Source: Azoarcus sp. (GTDB taxonomy: Bacteria > Pseudomonadota > Gammaproteobacteria > Burkholderiales > Rhodocyclaceae). Taken from it: a stretch of 8,339 nucleotides of DNA. Location: positions 1 to 8,339 of the forward strand of contig JAIRLA010000150.1 in assembly GCA_031259795.1 (NCBI GenBank). The letters run 5' to 3'. The notes under the pieces are model-generated. The model saw only the letters and a program-made list of their open reading frames with translations. It was not told where the DNA came from and ran no database searches. Positions 1-6,060 of this stretch are shown piece by piece. The first letter of the stretch is position 1. Each line of letters starts with the position of its first letter. A program made the translations under genes and the position numbers.

Positions 1-162
1 ACCAAACGGAGCGCAGCGATGCTGGATGAAAAAGGGGAGGAAGGAACGAAACGCCCGTCCACGCCCCACCGCCAAGAAAACAGCGTCGCTGCGCTCCGTA
101 TGGAACGAAGCCCTCTCCCGCCCCTGACGGGGCACCCTCTCGCCCGCCAAGCGAGGGAGGGG
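1..162. repeat. Composite palindromic repeat P1 (left arm truncated by window edge)
   Basis: Three modules are visible. Positions 1-25 are the end of a plus-oriented arm with the core GCGCAGC at 11-17. Positions 29-80 are a spacer of about 52 bp (A-run, GGGGAGGAAGGAACG, then GCCCCACCGC). Positions 81-162 are an opposing minus-oriented arm with core GCTGCGC at 88-94, then CCCTCTCCCG and CGCCCGCCAAGCGAGGGAGG. The same arm-spacer-arm order recurs at 7422-7635 and 7738-7951. No open reading frame here resembles a protein. The element resembles REP/BIME or MITE-type intergenic repeats; which family it belongs to cannot be told from one window. Confidence 0.8.
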
Positions 163-204
163 ACGGCAGGCGCTTTGCAGTAGTGGGAGGGAGCGGCAGG
201 CGGC

Positions 205-257
205 TGTGATTGGGGGACGGTCATACCGTGTTGTGATCGGGGAATGCTCATACCGTG
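205..257 (+). repeat. 27-bp tandem duplication
   Basis: Two units, 205-230 and 232-257, both start with TGTGAT and end with TCATACCGTG, giving a 27-bp period. The partner segment at about 7680-7705 has a single unit, so the duplication arose, or was lost, after the long repeats diverged. Confidence 0.8.
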
Positions 258-290
258 CAGAAAAGGTAAAGCGTCGTCATGGCGATGAAC

Positions 291-370
291 CTTCCCTCCC
301 CCGCTTGTGGGGGAGGGTGGCCGAAGGCCGGGAGAGGGTTTCCAACCATCCGGAGCGAAGCGACGCTGAT
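291..370 (+). repeat. Palindromic repeat arm, plus orientation
   Basis: The order is: a hairpin CCCTCCCCCGC / GTGGGGGAGGG (one C-to-T change relative to the other copies), GGCC-GAA-GGCC, GGGAGAGGG, TTCCAACCATCCGG, then the GCGAAGC core at 355-361. The same arm is found at 7422-7500 and 7738-7819, and in reverse at 7874-7951. Confidence 0.85.
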
Positions 371-371
371 T

Positions 372-405
372 AAAAAAGGGACGAACTACCGGCAAGGCGC
401 TCGTC
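372..405 (-). terminator. Possible terminator downstream of the HAD gene
   Basis: Read on the minus strand, GACGA (405-401) can pair with TCGTC (384-380) around a 16-nt loop, followed by CCC and six T (377-372). It lies about 80 bp beyond the stop of the HAD gene, the right side for the rluC-HAD transcript. The stem is short and the loop long, so this is a weak call. The T-run belongs to the repeat tail rather than to a dedicated terminator. Confidence 0.3.
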
Positions 406-424
406 GCCGCGACAGCCCTCCCAC

Positions 425-450
425 CTCGTCATTGCGAGGAGCGCAGCGAT
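425..450 (+). repeat. Second repeat type (TCATTGCGAGGAGCG family), partial copy
   Basis: The sequence CTCGTCATTGCGAGGAGCG followed by CAGCGAT matches 7993-8030 and, in reverse, 7324-7361. The downstream TGGCAATCCA half present in those copies is replaced here by unrelated sequence, so the copy is truncated. It shares the GCGCAGC core (441-447) with the other repeat type. Confidence 0.8.
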
Positions 451-484
451 GCGGCGGTTCAAGGCGGGCCTGTTGGAATAGGTT

Positions 485-1159
485 CTAAATCCGATCCCTG
501 GCCACCACGTTCGCTTTCAACCAGTCCGCCAGTTCTCGCGGCGTCTCCACGCAGGCGAGCGGCGCTTCGGCGCGCAGGGCGGCGAGCGCGTGCGCGCCGA
601 AGCCCACGCCAACGCCCGCTACTCCGGCGTTTTTCGCCATTTGCAGATCGTGTGTGGTGTCGCCGATCATCAGCGTTCTTGCGGGCGCGACTTTCAGTTC
701 GGCCATCAGTTCTTCGAGCATGGCCGGGTGCGGTTTGGAAAAGCATTCGTCGGCGCAGCGCGTGGCCTGGAAAAACGGGCCGAGGCCGGAGTGTTCCAGC
801 GCATGCGCGAGGCCGGCGCGGCTCTTGCCCGTTGCTACCGCGAGCAGGCGGCCTTCGCCGGCAAGCCAGGCGAGGAGGTCGGCGATGCCGGGGAAGAGCG
901 CCAGTTCTTCGTGCGTGGCGAGATAGTGGCGGCGGTAGCGCGCCGCGATCTTCGGGTAGTCGCGCGGCGGCAGGGCGGGCGCGGCGTATTGCAGGGCTTC
1001 GGTGAATCCGAGACCGATGACGTGGCGGGCGCGGGTGTCGTCGGGCACGGGCAGCCCCAGATCGCGGCAGGCCAACTGGATCGCGCGCGCAATGGCGCGG
1101 GTCGAGTCCATCAGTGTGCCGTCCCAGTCGAAGACGATCAGATCGAATCCTGCGTTCAT
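485..1159 (-). CDS. HAD-IA family phosphatase (phosphoglycolate phosphatase-like)
   Basis: The product is a 224-residue cytoplasmic hydrolase of the haloacid dehalogenase superfamily, subfamily IA. All four motifs are visible: motif I FDWDGT with nucleophile D11 and acid/base D13; motif II in AVATGKS with T110; motif III K142 in SKPHP; and motif IV MIGDTTHDLQMA with metal-binding D167 and D171. Residues of about 18-85 form the helical cap. Family members dephosphorylate small phosphometabolites such as 2-phosphoglycolate; the actual substrate cannot be read from the sequence. The start is the ATG at 1159, because the only upstream in-frame ATG would lie deep inside rluC and add a basic, gene-shadow-like 47 residues. 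The gene follows rluC and its ATG overlaps the stop of an 8-codon minicistron, so translation is probably coupled. A phosphatase in this position behind rluC is, from memory, common in betaproteobacteria. Confidence 0.9.
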   Translation of the reverse strand: MNAGFDLIVFDWDGTLMDSTRAIARAIQLACRDLGLPVPDDTRARHVIGLGFTEALQYAAPALPPRDYPKIAARYRRHYLATHEELALFPGIADLLAWLAGEGRLLAVATGKSRAGLAHALEHSGLGPFFQATRCADECFSKPHPAMLEELMAELKVAPARTLMIGDTTHDLQMAKNAGVAGVGVGFGAHALAALRAEAPLACVETPRELADWLKANVVARDRI

Positions 1160-1200
1160 GTGGCGGGTTTCTCTGTGTTCATGTGGCGGGTTCCTGTGCG
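1155..1200. repeat. 23-bp tandem duplication at the rluC/HAD junction
   Basis: The 15-base block TTCATGTGGCGGGTT occurs at 1155-1169 and again at 1178-1192, a period of 23 bp with a partly preserved remainder. Each copy holds an ATGA stop/start overlap on the minus strand. The duplication therefore separates the stop of rluC from the start of the HAD gene. Confidence 0.85.
1156..1182 (-). CDS. Putative 8-codon minicistron between rluC and HAD gene
   Basis: On the minus strand the ATG at 1182-1180 overlaps the TGA of rluC and opens MNTEKPAT, which ends in a TGA overlapping the ATG of the HAD gene (1159). AGGAA lies 8 nt upstream of this ATG, a better ribosome-binding site than the GAGAA before the HAD start. 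Its C-terminal EKPAT mirrors the rluC C-terminus QEPAT because of the 23-bp duplication. It may simply pass ribosomes from rluC to the HAD gene; whether the peptide has any role is unknown. Confidence 0.3.
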   Translation of the reverse strand: MNTEKPAT

Positions 1201-2138
1201 TCGAGATGGGCGATGAAGTCCTGGAGTTCCGCCGGTAACGGCGCGGCGAGCGCCAGGCGCGCGCCGGTGAGCGGATGGGCGAAGTCGAGGCGCGCGGCAT
1301 GCAGGAACATGCGCCGCAATCCTTCGCCCGCGAGCGCTTTGTTGAGCGCGAAATCGCCGTATTTGTCGTCGCCCGCGAGCGGGAAGCCGAGGTGCGCCAG
1401 ATGTACCCGGATCTGGTGGGTGCGCCCGGTCTTCAGTTCGACTTCGAGCAGGCTGAATCCTCGCCAGTGCCTGAGTAGCCGCACGATGCTGTGCGCGGGT
1501 TTGCCGTCGGCGGCCACCTTGACGCGGCGCTCGCCTTCGGTGGTGAGATATTTGAACAGCGGGGCGCGGATGTGTTGCAGCGGATTCAGCCATTGCCCGG
1601 CGACGAGGGCGAGATAACGTTTTTCCATGCGGCCGGCGCGCATCATGCTGTGCAGCGCGGTGAGCGCGGCGCGCTTTTTCGCCACGATCAGCAGGCCGGA
1701 GGTTTCGCGGTCGAGCCGGTGCGCGAGTTCGAGCATCTTCAGTTCGGGACGCTGGGCGCGCAATTGCTCGATCACGCCAAAGCTTACGCCGCTGCCGCCA
1801 TGCACGGCGTGACCGGCGGGTTTGTCCAGCGCCATGAGGGCATCGTCCTCGAACACGACCGGCAGCGGCCTGCCCTTCGGCGCGGTTGGGGGAAGGGGCG
1901 CCGGCGCGGTCACGCGCAGTGGCGGAATCCGCACTTCGTCGCCGATGGCGAGGCGGTAGGTCTGCCGCACCCGCCGTCCGTTGACCCGCACTTCGCCGCC
2001 GCGCAGGACGCGGTAGATATGGCTTTTCGGCACGCCCCTGGCGATCCGCATCAGGTAGTTGTCGATACGCTGCCCCGCCGCGGATTCGCCGATTCGCTCG
2101 CGGTGCGCCGCATTTATTTTGCTTTCGTTCATTATCAT
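1179..2138 (-). CDS. rluC: 23S rRNA pseudouridine synthase RluC
   Basis: The product is a 319-residue RluA-family enzyme that isomerises uridines in 23S rRNA (positions 955, 2504 and 2580 in E. coli). An S4 RNA-binding domain occupies about residues 20-75, with RIDNYLMRIARGVPKS and GGEVRVNGRRV. The catalytic domain follows, with ALDKPAG at 103-109, the signature HRLDRETSG at 140-148 with catalytic D143, LVAGQW, and the late motif GRTHQIRVHLAHLG from residue 238. Length equals that of E. coli RluC, and divergence from rne is the arrangement seen in E. coli, which favours RluC over RluD or RluA. The start at 2138 is the first ATG; a second in-frame ATG lies two codons later at 2132. Neither has a Shine-Dalgarno sequence. 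A TATATT hexamer at 2145-2140 abuts the start, so a leaderless transcript is conceivable. The stop overlaps the ATG of the minicistron. Confidence 0.93.
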   Translation of the reverse strand: MIMNESKINAAHRERIGESAAGQRIDNYLMRIARGVPKSHIYRVLRGGEVRVNGRRVRQTYRLAIGDEVRIPPLRVTAPAPLPPTAPKGRPLPVVFEDDALMALDKPAGHAVHGGSGVSFGVIEQLRAQRPELKMLELAHRLDRETSGLLIVAKKRAALTALHSMMRAGRMEKRYLALVAGQWLNPLQHIRAPLFKYLTTEGERRVKVAADGKPAHSIVRLLRHWRGFSLLEVELKTGRTHQIRVHLAHLGFPLAGDDKYGDFALNKALAGEGLRRMFLHAARLDFAHPLTGARLALAAPLPAELQDFIAHLDAQEPAT

Positions 2139-2180
2139 GAATATAATCCGCGCGGCTGAAGCCGGTTGCAGCCGACGCTC

Positions 2181-2200
2181 CCATCGTCACGAGACGGTGG
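2181..2200. other. Hairpin in the rluC/rne interval
   Basis: CCATCGTC (2181-2188) pairs with GACGGTGG (2193-2200) around the tetraloop ACGA; seven of eight pairs are Watson-Crick and one is a G-T wobble on the plus strand. It lies 43 bp upstream of rluC and would fall in an rluC leader if transcription starts above it. No T-tract follows on either strand, so it is not a terminator. Confidence 0.45.
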
Positions 2201-2214
2201 CGGACGGACGGCGC

Positions 2215-2239
2215 TTGAGCCTATACCTATTTGTATACG
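2215..2239 (+). promoter_or_regulatory. Weak candidate promoter for rne
   Basis: TTGAGC at 2215-2220 and TATACG at 2234-2239 are hexamer-like but only 13 bp apart, short of the usual 16-18. The patch CTATACCTATTTGTATAC is the most AT-rich stretch of the gap on its rne side. If used, the rne leader would be about 340 nt, similar in scale to the long leader of E. coli rne. Only composition and position support it. Confidence 0.2.
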
Positions 2240-2374
2240 CTCCCGGCTTGCCGCTCCGCGCGAACCATGACCCCGAAGGGCGGCGATGGTAGCGCACAAG
2301 ACACTTTCGACATACCCATCCAGTCCTCGTGGCTGGTACAAAACGCGCAATACGCAACATACAGCAGGATCAAA

Positions 2375-2435
2375 TGCTCCGGCCCTCAAGGCCCTGCGGT
2401 GCAAACCGGCACCGCCCGGACTAAAAGCGGGAGCA
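2375..2435 (+). promoter_or_regulatory. Structured element in the probable rne 5' leader
   Basis: An outer stem TGCTCC (2375-2380) / GGAGCA (2430-2435) encloses two hairpins: GGCC (2381-2384) / GGCC (2390-2393) with loop CTCAA, and a perfect 7-bp stem GCGGTGC (2396-2402) / GCACCGC (2409-2415) with loop AAACCG. A single-stranded ACTAAAAGC stretch follows before the outer stem closes. In E. coli, hairpins in the rne 5' UTR (Rfam rne5 element) let RNase E cut its own mRNA. Position and multi-hairpin shape suggest an equivalent here, but no sequence homology to rne5 was established. Confidence 0.5.
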
Positions 2436-2570
2436 AACGACAACCGACCAGCCGACCCATCATAGCCCGAGGCAAACGCCGGATGAAAGTAGTCCAGCCC
2501 GAACGCTCCTGACCCCGGAACCAGTGCGATGGCGCACGCCGGTCGCCCCTGCCCGTGTGCAATTGACGCG

Positions 2571-2574
2571 GGAG
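2571..2574 (+). promoter_or_regulatory. Ribosome binding site of rne
   Basis: GGAG, within GGGAGA, lies 11 nt before the ATG at 2586. This decides the start: the in-frame ATG at 2529 would add 19 residues not found in RNase E proteins, whose N-terminus is MKRML as at 2586. Confidence 0.7.
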
Positions 2575-2585
2575 AACGACCCAGA

Positions 2586-5500
2586 ATGAAGCGCATGCTT
2601 TTCAACGCGACGCAGGCCGAGGAATTGCGCGTCGCGATCGTAGACGGACAACGGCTGATCGACCTCGATATCGAATCGGCCAACAAGGAAGAACGCAAAA
2701 GCAATATCTACAAAGCCACCATCACCCGCATCGAGCCGAGTCTCGAAGCCGCATTCGTCGACTACGGCTCGGAGCGGCATGGCTTTCTTCCTTTCAAGGA
2801 AATCGCCCGTTCCTATTTCCAGCCCGGCGCCGACAGCCGCGCGGGCATCCGCGAAGCCCTGCGCGAAGGGCAGGATCTGATCGTCCAGGTCGAAAAGGAC
2901 GAACGCGGCAACAAGGGCGCGGCGCTCACCACCTTTGTTTCACTGGCCGGGCGCTATCTCGTGCTGATGCCGAACAATCCGCGCGGCGGCGGCGTCTCGC
3001 GCCGCATCGAAGGCGACGAGCGCACCGAACTGCGCGAAGCCATGGATCAACTCGAAGTGCCGCAGGGCATGAGCCTCATCGCGCGCACCGCCGCCATTGG
3101 CCGCAGCGCCGAAGAGCTGCGCTGGGACCTCGACTATCTGCTGCAACTCTGGACGGCCATCTCGAACGCCGCGCGCGAACAATCCGGCATCTTCCTCATC
3201 TACCAGGAAGGCAGCCTCGTCATCCGCGCCATCCGCGACTATTTCCAGCCCGACATCGGCGAAATCCTCATCGACACCGACGACATCTACGAACAGGCCA
3301 GCCAGTTCATGGGTCACGTCATGCCGAACAACGTCAGCCGCATCAAGCGCTACAGCGACGACGTGCCGCTCTTCTCGCGCTTCCAGATCGAGCACCAGAT
3401 CGAATCGGCCTACTCCCGCCAGGTCAACCTGCCCTTGGGCGGCGCGGTGGTCATCGACCACACCGAAGCGCTGGTCGCCATCGACGTCAACTCGGGGCGC
3501 GCCACCAAGGGAGCGGACATCGAAGAAACCGCGTTCAAGACCAACCTCGAAGCCGCCGAGGAAATCGCCCGCCAACTGCGCCTGCGCGATCTTGGCGGCC
3601 TCATCGTCATCGACTTCATTGACATGGAGTCCGCCAAGAACCAGCGCGAAGTCGAAAACCGCCTGCGCGACGCCCTGCGCCACGACCGCGCCCGGGTACA
3701 GACCGGCAAGATCAGCCGCTTCGGCCTGCTCGAACTCTCCCGCCAGCGCCTGCGTCCGGCGCTGGCCGAAACCAGCTACATCACCTGCCCGCGCTGCACC
3801 GGCACCGGGCACATCCGCAGCATCGAATCCTCGGTACTGCACATCCTGCGCATCCTCGAAGAAGAGGCGATGAAAGAAAACACCGGCGCCGTCTACCTGC
3901 AAGCGCCGGTCGAAGTCGCCACCTACCTTCTCAACGAGAAACGGGTCGACATCGCGCGCATCGAATTCCGCCACAAAATCCAGCTCGTCATCGTGCCCAA
4001 CCGGCACATGGAAACCCCCGCGCACGAAATCATCCGCCTGCGCCACGACCAGTTGAACCAGGACGACAACAGCGCGCCCGCCAGCTACCAGATGGTGCAG
4101 CCGCCCGCCGAAGAAAACCCCGCCTCAAGTAATGGCGACAAAAGCGCGGCGCGGCAGGAAGCGATCATCAAGAGCATCGCCCCCGCGCAACCCGCGCCCG
4201 AATCGCGTCCGGCGGGCGGAAGCGGCGCCGCCCAGGCTTCGCCGGGCGTCATCTCGCGCATCACTGGCTGGCTCACCGATCTACTTGTCGGCGCGCGTCA
4301 GAACGAACCAGAAACTCCGGCCGCTCCCGCCTCCCGCGGGGCGCGCGCGCGTGGCAACGACCGCGGCAATGCCGAGCGCGGCGGCGAACGCCGCAACGGC
4401 GGCGGCAACGCCCGCCGCGGCCAGCGCAACGAGAGCGAAAACGGCCGCAGTGAGCGCGGCGAAAAGAGCGCCCCGCCCGCCGCGCCGAACAAAGCGCAGC
4501 GCCCCGGCAAAGCGCGCGGCGAATCCGGCGGCGACCGGCAAGAGCGCGGCGAACCCGCCGAAACCGACAACGCCAGGACGAGCGGCAACCGCCGCCGCCG
4601 TGGCCGCGATCGGAACGACGAAAGCGACAACACCATCCCGTCCATCCAGGCTCCGGCAACGGCAACCACGACGCCCGCCGACGCCGCGCCCGCCAAGCAG
4701 CAAACGCGCCGCAACAGCGCGGCGAAAGCCGTTGCCGAACCCGCGCCAGCCGAAACGGAAACCGCCGTTACGGAAGAGCAAACCTTCCCGGCCGCGCCGG
4801 GCGAAACCGAAGCCGAAGCCACGCCTGAAAAACGCCGCCGCCGTCGCAATCGCCACGGACGGGCCAGCGAGGCAACGGAAGAAATCGCCGAAACCACCGG
4901 CGGCGGCGAAAACGAAACGGGGTCCGGAACAGCGTCGACATCAACCAGCGGCGGCGAACTCTTCCCCGCCGTCGCATCGGATGCCCGCCCCGCCAGCAGC
5001 GAGGCAGGCGCGCCCAGTGATGACGCCATCGCCGTGCGGGATACCCGCCCCGCCAACGTCGTCCTGTCCCGCGATGAAGAACCACGGTCCGCACCGCCGC
5101 CAGCCCCGGCTGAAACGCAATTCGTGTTGTGGGCGGCGGCGTCCGAAGAAGAACCCGCGGCCCCCGCGCCGCGCGCTCCGGCTGAAGCGCCCGCCCCGAC
5201 GACAACAACCGCGCCCAAGCCCAAGCCCGAGGAAACCGTCCTGCCCGTGGCCGCCGGCTCGCCTTCCGGGGTCGCGCCCATTGCACCGGCGGACTCTCCG
5301 GATAGCCTCCCCGTCGCCATCGGCAAACCCTTTCAGACCGAAGCCCCCCCCCAGGCGGACACAGCGGCAAACGCCATGACCGCCCCCCCCCTCGCCGCCG
5401 CGCCGCCCGGGGCCGAACCCGCGCCCGCTGGCGCCAGCACACGGGAAGACCCGGAGCTCGTCATGATCGAGACCCGCTCGGAGAAAAAAGCCCCCTCCGG

Positions 5501-5606
5501 TGACGGCGCGCCGGAACAATCCATCCGCCTCGGACGCAAACCGCATCCCCCGGCCGCCATCGACGAAGAACCGCTGCAACAGATCGAGACGCACAGAAAC
5601 ACCTGA
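2586..5606 (+). CDS. rne: Ribonuclease E
   Basis: The product is a 1006-residue endoribonuclease of rRNA/tRNA processing and mRNA decay, scaffold of the RNA degradosome at the inner membrane. It starts [16 protein letters not shown] as in E. coli. Domains: S1 around 36-120; 5'-phosphate sensor with R167, T168 and R370 (E. coli R169, T170, R373); DNase I-like domain with Mg ligands D300 (AIDVNSG) and D343 (VIDFIDM), matching D303 and D346; Zn-link C401-P-R-C404; small domain to about 490. The tail (about 500-1006) is disordered. It has an amphipathic segment at 552-570 ([17 protein letters not shown]) like the membrane-targeting helix, Arg-rich RNA-binding stretches at about 583-675 and 749-759 ([10 protein letters not shown]), one aromatic patch QFVLW at 845-849, and two LxxIET motifs at 958-963 and 997-1002. 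Nothing is missing from the catalytic half. Two C9 tracts lie near the end. Regulation is probably through the structured leader. Confidence 0.97.
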   Translation: MKRMLFNATQAEELRVAIVDGQRLIDLDIESANKEERKSNIYKATITRIEPSLEAAFVDYGSERHGFLPFKEIARSYFQPGADSRAGIREALREGQDLIVQVEKDERGNKGAALTTFVSLAGRYLVLMPNNPRGGGVSRRIEGDERTELREAMDQLEVPQGMSLIARTAAIGRSAEELRWDLDYLLQLWTAISNAAREQSGIFLIYQEGSLVIRAIRDYFQPDIGEILIDTDDIYEQASQFMGHVMPNNVSRIKRYSDDVPLFSRFQIEHQIESAYSRQVNLPLGGAVVIDHTEALVAIDVNSGRATKGADIEETAFKTNLEAAEEIARQLRLRDLGGLIVIDFIDMESAKNQREVENRLRDALRHDRARVQTGKISRFGLLELSRQRLRPALAETSYITCPRCTGTGHIRSIESSVLHILRILEEEAMKENTGAVYLQAPVEVATYLLNEKRVDIARIEFRHKIQLVIVPNRHMETPAHEIIRLRHDQLNQDDNSAPASYQMVQPPAEENPASSNGDKSAARQEAIIKSIAPAQPAPESRPAGGSGAAQASPGVISRITGWLTDLLVGARQNEPETPAAPASRGARARGNDRGNAERGGERRNGGGNARRGQRNESENGRSERGEKSAPPAAPNKAQRPGKARGESGGDRQERGEPAETDNARTSGNRRRRGRDRNDESDNTIPSIQAPATATTTPADAAPAKQQTRRNSAAKAVAEPAPAETETAVTEEQTFPAAPGETEAEATPEKRRRRRNRHGRASEATEEIAETTGGGENETGSGTASTSTSGGELFPAVASDARPASSEAGAPSDDAIAVRDTRPANVVLSRDEEPRSAPPPAPAETQFVLWAAASEEEPAAPAPRAPAEAPAPTTTTAPKPKPEETVLPVAAGSPSGVAPIAPADSPDSLPVAIGKPFQTEAPPQADTAANAMTAPPLAAAPPGAEPAPAGASTREDPELVMIETRSEKKAPSGDGAPEQSIRLGRKPHPPAAIDEEPLQQIETHRNT
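5344..5391 (+). repeat. Two nine-base C tracts in the rne tail
   Basis: C runs of nine occur at 5344-5352 and 5383-5391, inside codons for Pro-rich segments (about residues 920-936). A one-base loss in the first gives a stop at 5377, and in the second a stop at 5464. A one-base gain in either reads to a stop at 5501. Every single slip removes or rewrites the end of RNase E, including at least the last LxxIET motif, and leaves the catalytic half intact. Confidence 0.75.
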
Positions 5607-5623
5607 AAGGCCGTTTACGATCC

Positions 5624-5646
5624 CTGGAAATCCGGATGTTTTCCAG
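5624..5646 (+). other. Hairpin just after rne
   Basis: CTGGAAA (5624-5630) and TTTCCAG (5640-5646) form a perfect 7-bp stem with a 9-nt loop, 18 bp past the rne stop. No T-tract follows, so it is not a classical intrinsic terminator; it could act as a 3' stabilising hairpin or in Rho-dependent ending. The following C/G-rich stem at 5667-5694 may add to this. Confidence 0.4.
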
Positions 5647-5659
5647 AAGATATGGAAGA

Positions 5660-5826
5660 AAGCGTTCCCCTTGCCCCCTTCTGGGGGCGAGGGGCCGGGA
5701 GAAAAAGGGGCAAGCGCGCGGAGCGAAGTGACAATCCCCTTTCTCGTCATTGCGAGGAGCGCCGCGATGGGGCGCTCCAATCCGTTCCTGCGGGGTGATG
5801 CGGCGCTGTTTTCTTTGCGGTGGAGA
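5660..5826. repeat. Decayed repeat cluster between rne and the M48 gene
   Basis: The cluster holds, in order: a 12-bp stem CCCCTTGCCCCC (5667-5678) / GGGGGCGAGGGG (5683-5694) with loop TTCT and one wobble; GGCCGGGAGA; an arm tail with GCGAAGT at 5723-5729; a copy of the TCATTGCGAGGAGCG family at 5743-5770 with GCGCCGC as core; and at 5809-5826 the end of the 52-bp spacer (TTTTCTTTGCGGTGGAGA, minus orientation). The module order follows the other clusters but each module carries substitutions, so this looks like an older copy. Confidence 0.75.
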
Positions 5827-6060
5827 AGATGCCGGACGAGGCGGCCAATGCCGAACATTTCGGTTACTCCGGGATCTCGCGCGGAGAGCCGGCCTTTCCG
5901 CAATTGCGTTTGTCGCGATGGCCGAGTGTGGCGCGCACGCGTTGTGGCCAGGATATGATTGATGCGTGTGCGATTGCCCCGGCTCAAAACTTTGATTTTG
6001 CAAGAGATTCGATATGTTATGATTCCCTCCCTTTATTTTTGATTTTACGAACGTTCGGCT
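5827..6060. other. Intergenic stretch upstream of the M48-pilin gene
   Basis: Positions 5827-5980 are GC-rich and show no repeat module and no convincing gene. From about 5985 the composition turns AT-rich up to the ATG at 6061. An in-frame TGA at 6040-6042 precedes the M48 gene and fixes its start region. Confidence 0.5.
5992..6020 (+). promoter_or_regulatory. Putative promoter of the M48-pilin gene
   Basis: TTGATT (5992-5997) and TGTTAT (6015-6020) are separated by 17 bp, each matching four of six sigma-70 consensus bases, in the only AT-rich stretch of the gap. The start of transcription would be about 35 nt before the ATG. Overlapping TATGTT and TATGAT are alternatives with poorer spacing. 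Confidence 0.4.

Larger units (their letters stand above)
81..380 (+). repeat. Long direct repeat, copy 1 (about 300 bp)
   Basis: This stretch aligns collinearly with 7556-7830. Shared landmarks in order are CAGCGTCGCT, CCCTCTCCCGCCC, the TGACGGGGCACCCTCTCGCC block, GACGGCAGGCGCTTT, CAGTAGTGGG, TGTGATTGGGGGA, AAGGTAAAGC, the C5/G5 hairpin, GGCCGGGAGAGGG, TTCCAACCATCCGG and the final TTAAAAA. The copy is about 25 bp longer than its partner, largely because of a 27-bp tandem duplication at 205-257. It contains one minus-oriented and one plus-oriented arm of the palindromic family, so the segment is itself arm-to-arm with a unique-looking centre of about 120 bp. Confidence 0.85.
2139..2585. other. 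Divergent rluC / rne control region
   Basis: This 447-bp gap separates two divergent genes. It contains a hairpin near rluC (2181-2200), an AT-rich patch with TATACC and TATACG (2222-2239), and a multi-hairpin element (2375-2435) ahead of rne. None of the repeats that fill the other intergenic regions is present. No convincing sigma-70 promoter stands out for either gene. The length is compatible with a long rne 5' UTR, which in E. coli mediates RNase E autoregulation. Confidence 0.6.

Noticed and set aside
1..484. Several open frames through the left repeat region, some over 60 codons
   Set aside because: Their translations follow repeat modules (phrases such as SPACGGGW and APRNDE) and differ only as the repeats differ; no domain, no ribosome site. 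Treated as repeat shadows.
1156..2190. A longer frame on the rluC strand giving an Arg-rich 344-residue product
   Set aside because: It is another frame of the same strand as rluC; only the rluC frame shows the S4 and HRLD motifs. Its last eight codons are kept separately as the minicistron.
2135..2704. A 189-codon minus-strand frame across the rluC/rne interval
   Set aside because: It overlaps the start of rne, has no recognisable domain or ribosome site, and would collide with the divergent control region.
2940..4046. A 368-codon minus-strand frame opposite the rne catalytic domain
   Set aside because: Its Asp/Val/Gly-rich translation is the usual antisense pattern of a GC-rich gene, and the plus strand encodes conserved RNase E motifs across the same bases.
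4941..5987. Long minus-strand frames opposite the rne tail
   Set aside because: The GC-rich, Pro/Ala/Arg-coding rne tail leaves all frames open. Their translations are Gly/Arg/Ala-rich low-complexity sequence and the plus-strand frame is continuous with an unmistakable RNase E.
6015..6023. TATGAT as the -10 box of the M48 promoter
   Set aside because: Spacing to TTGATT would be 20 bp; TGTTAT with 17 bp is the better pair.
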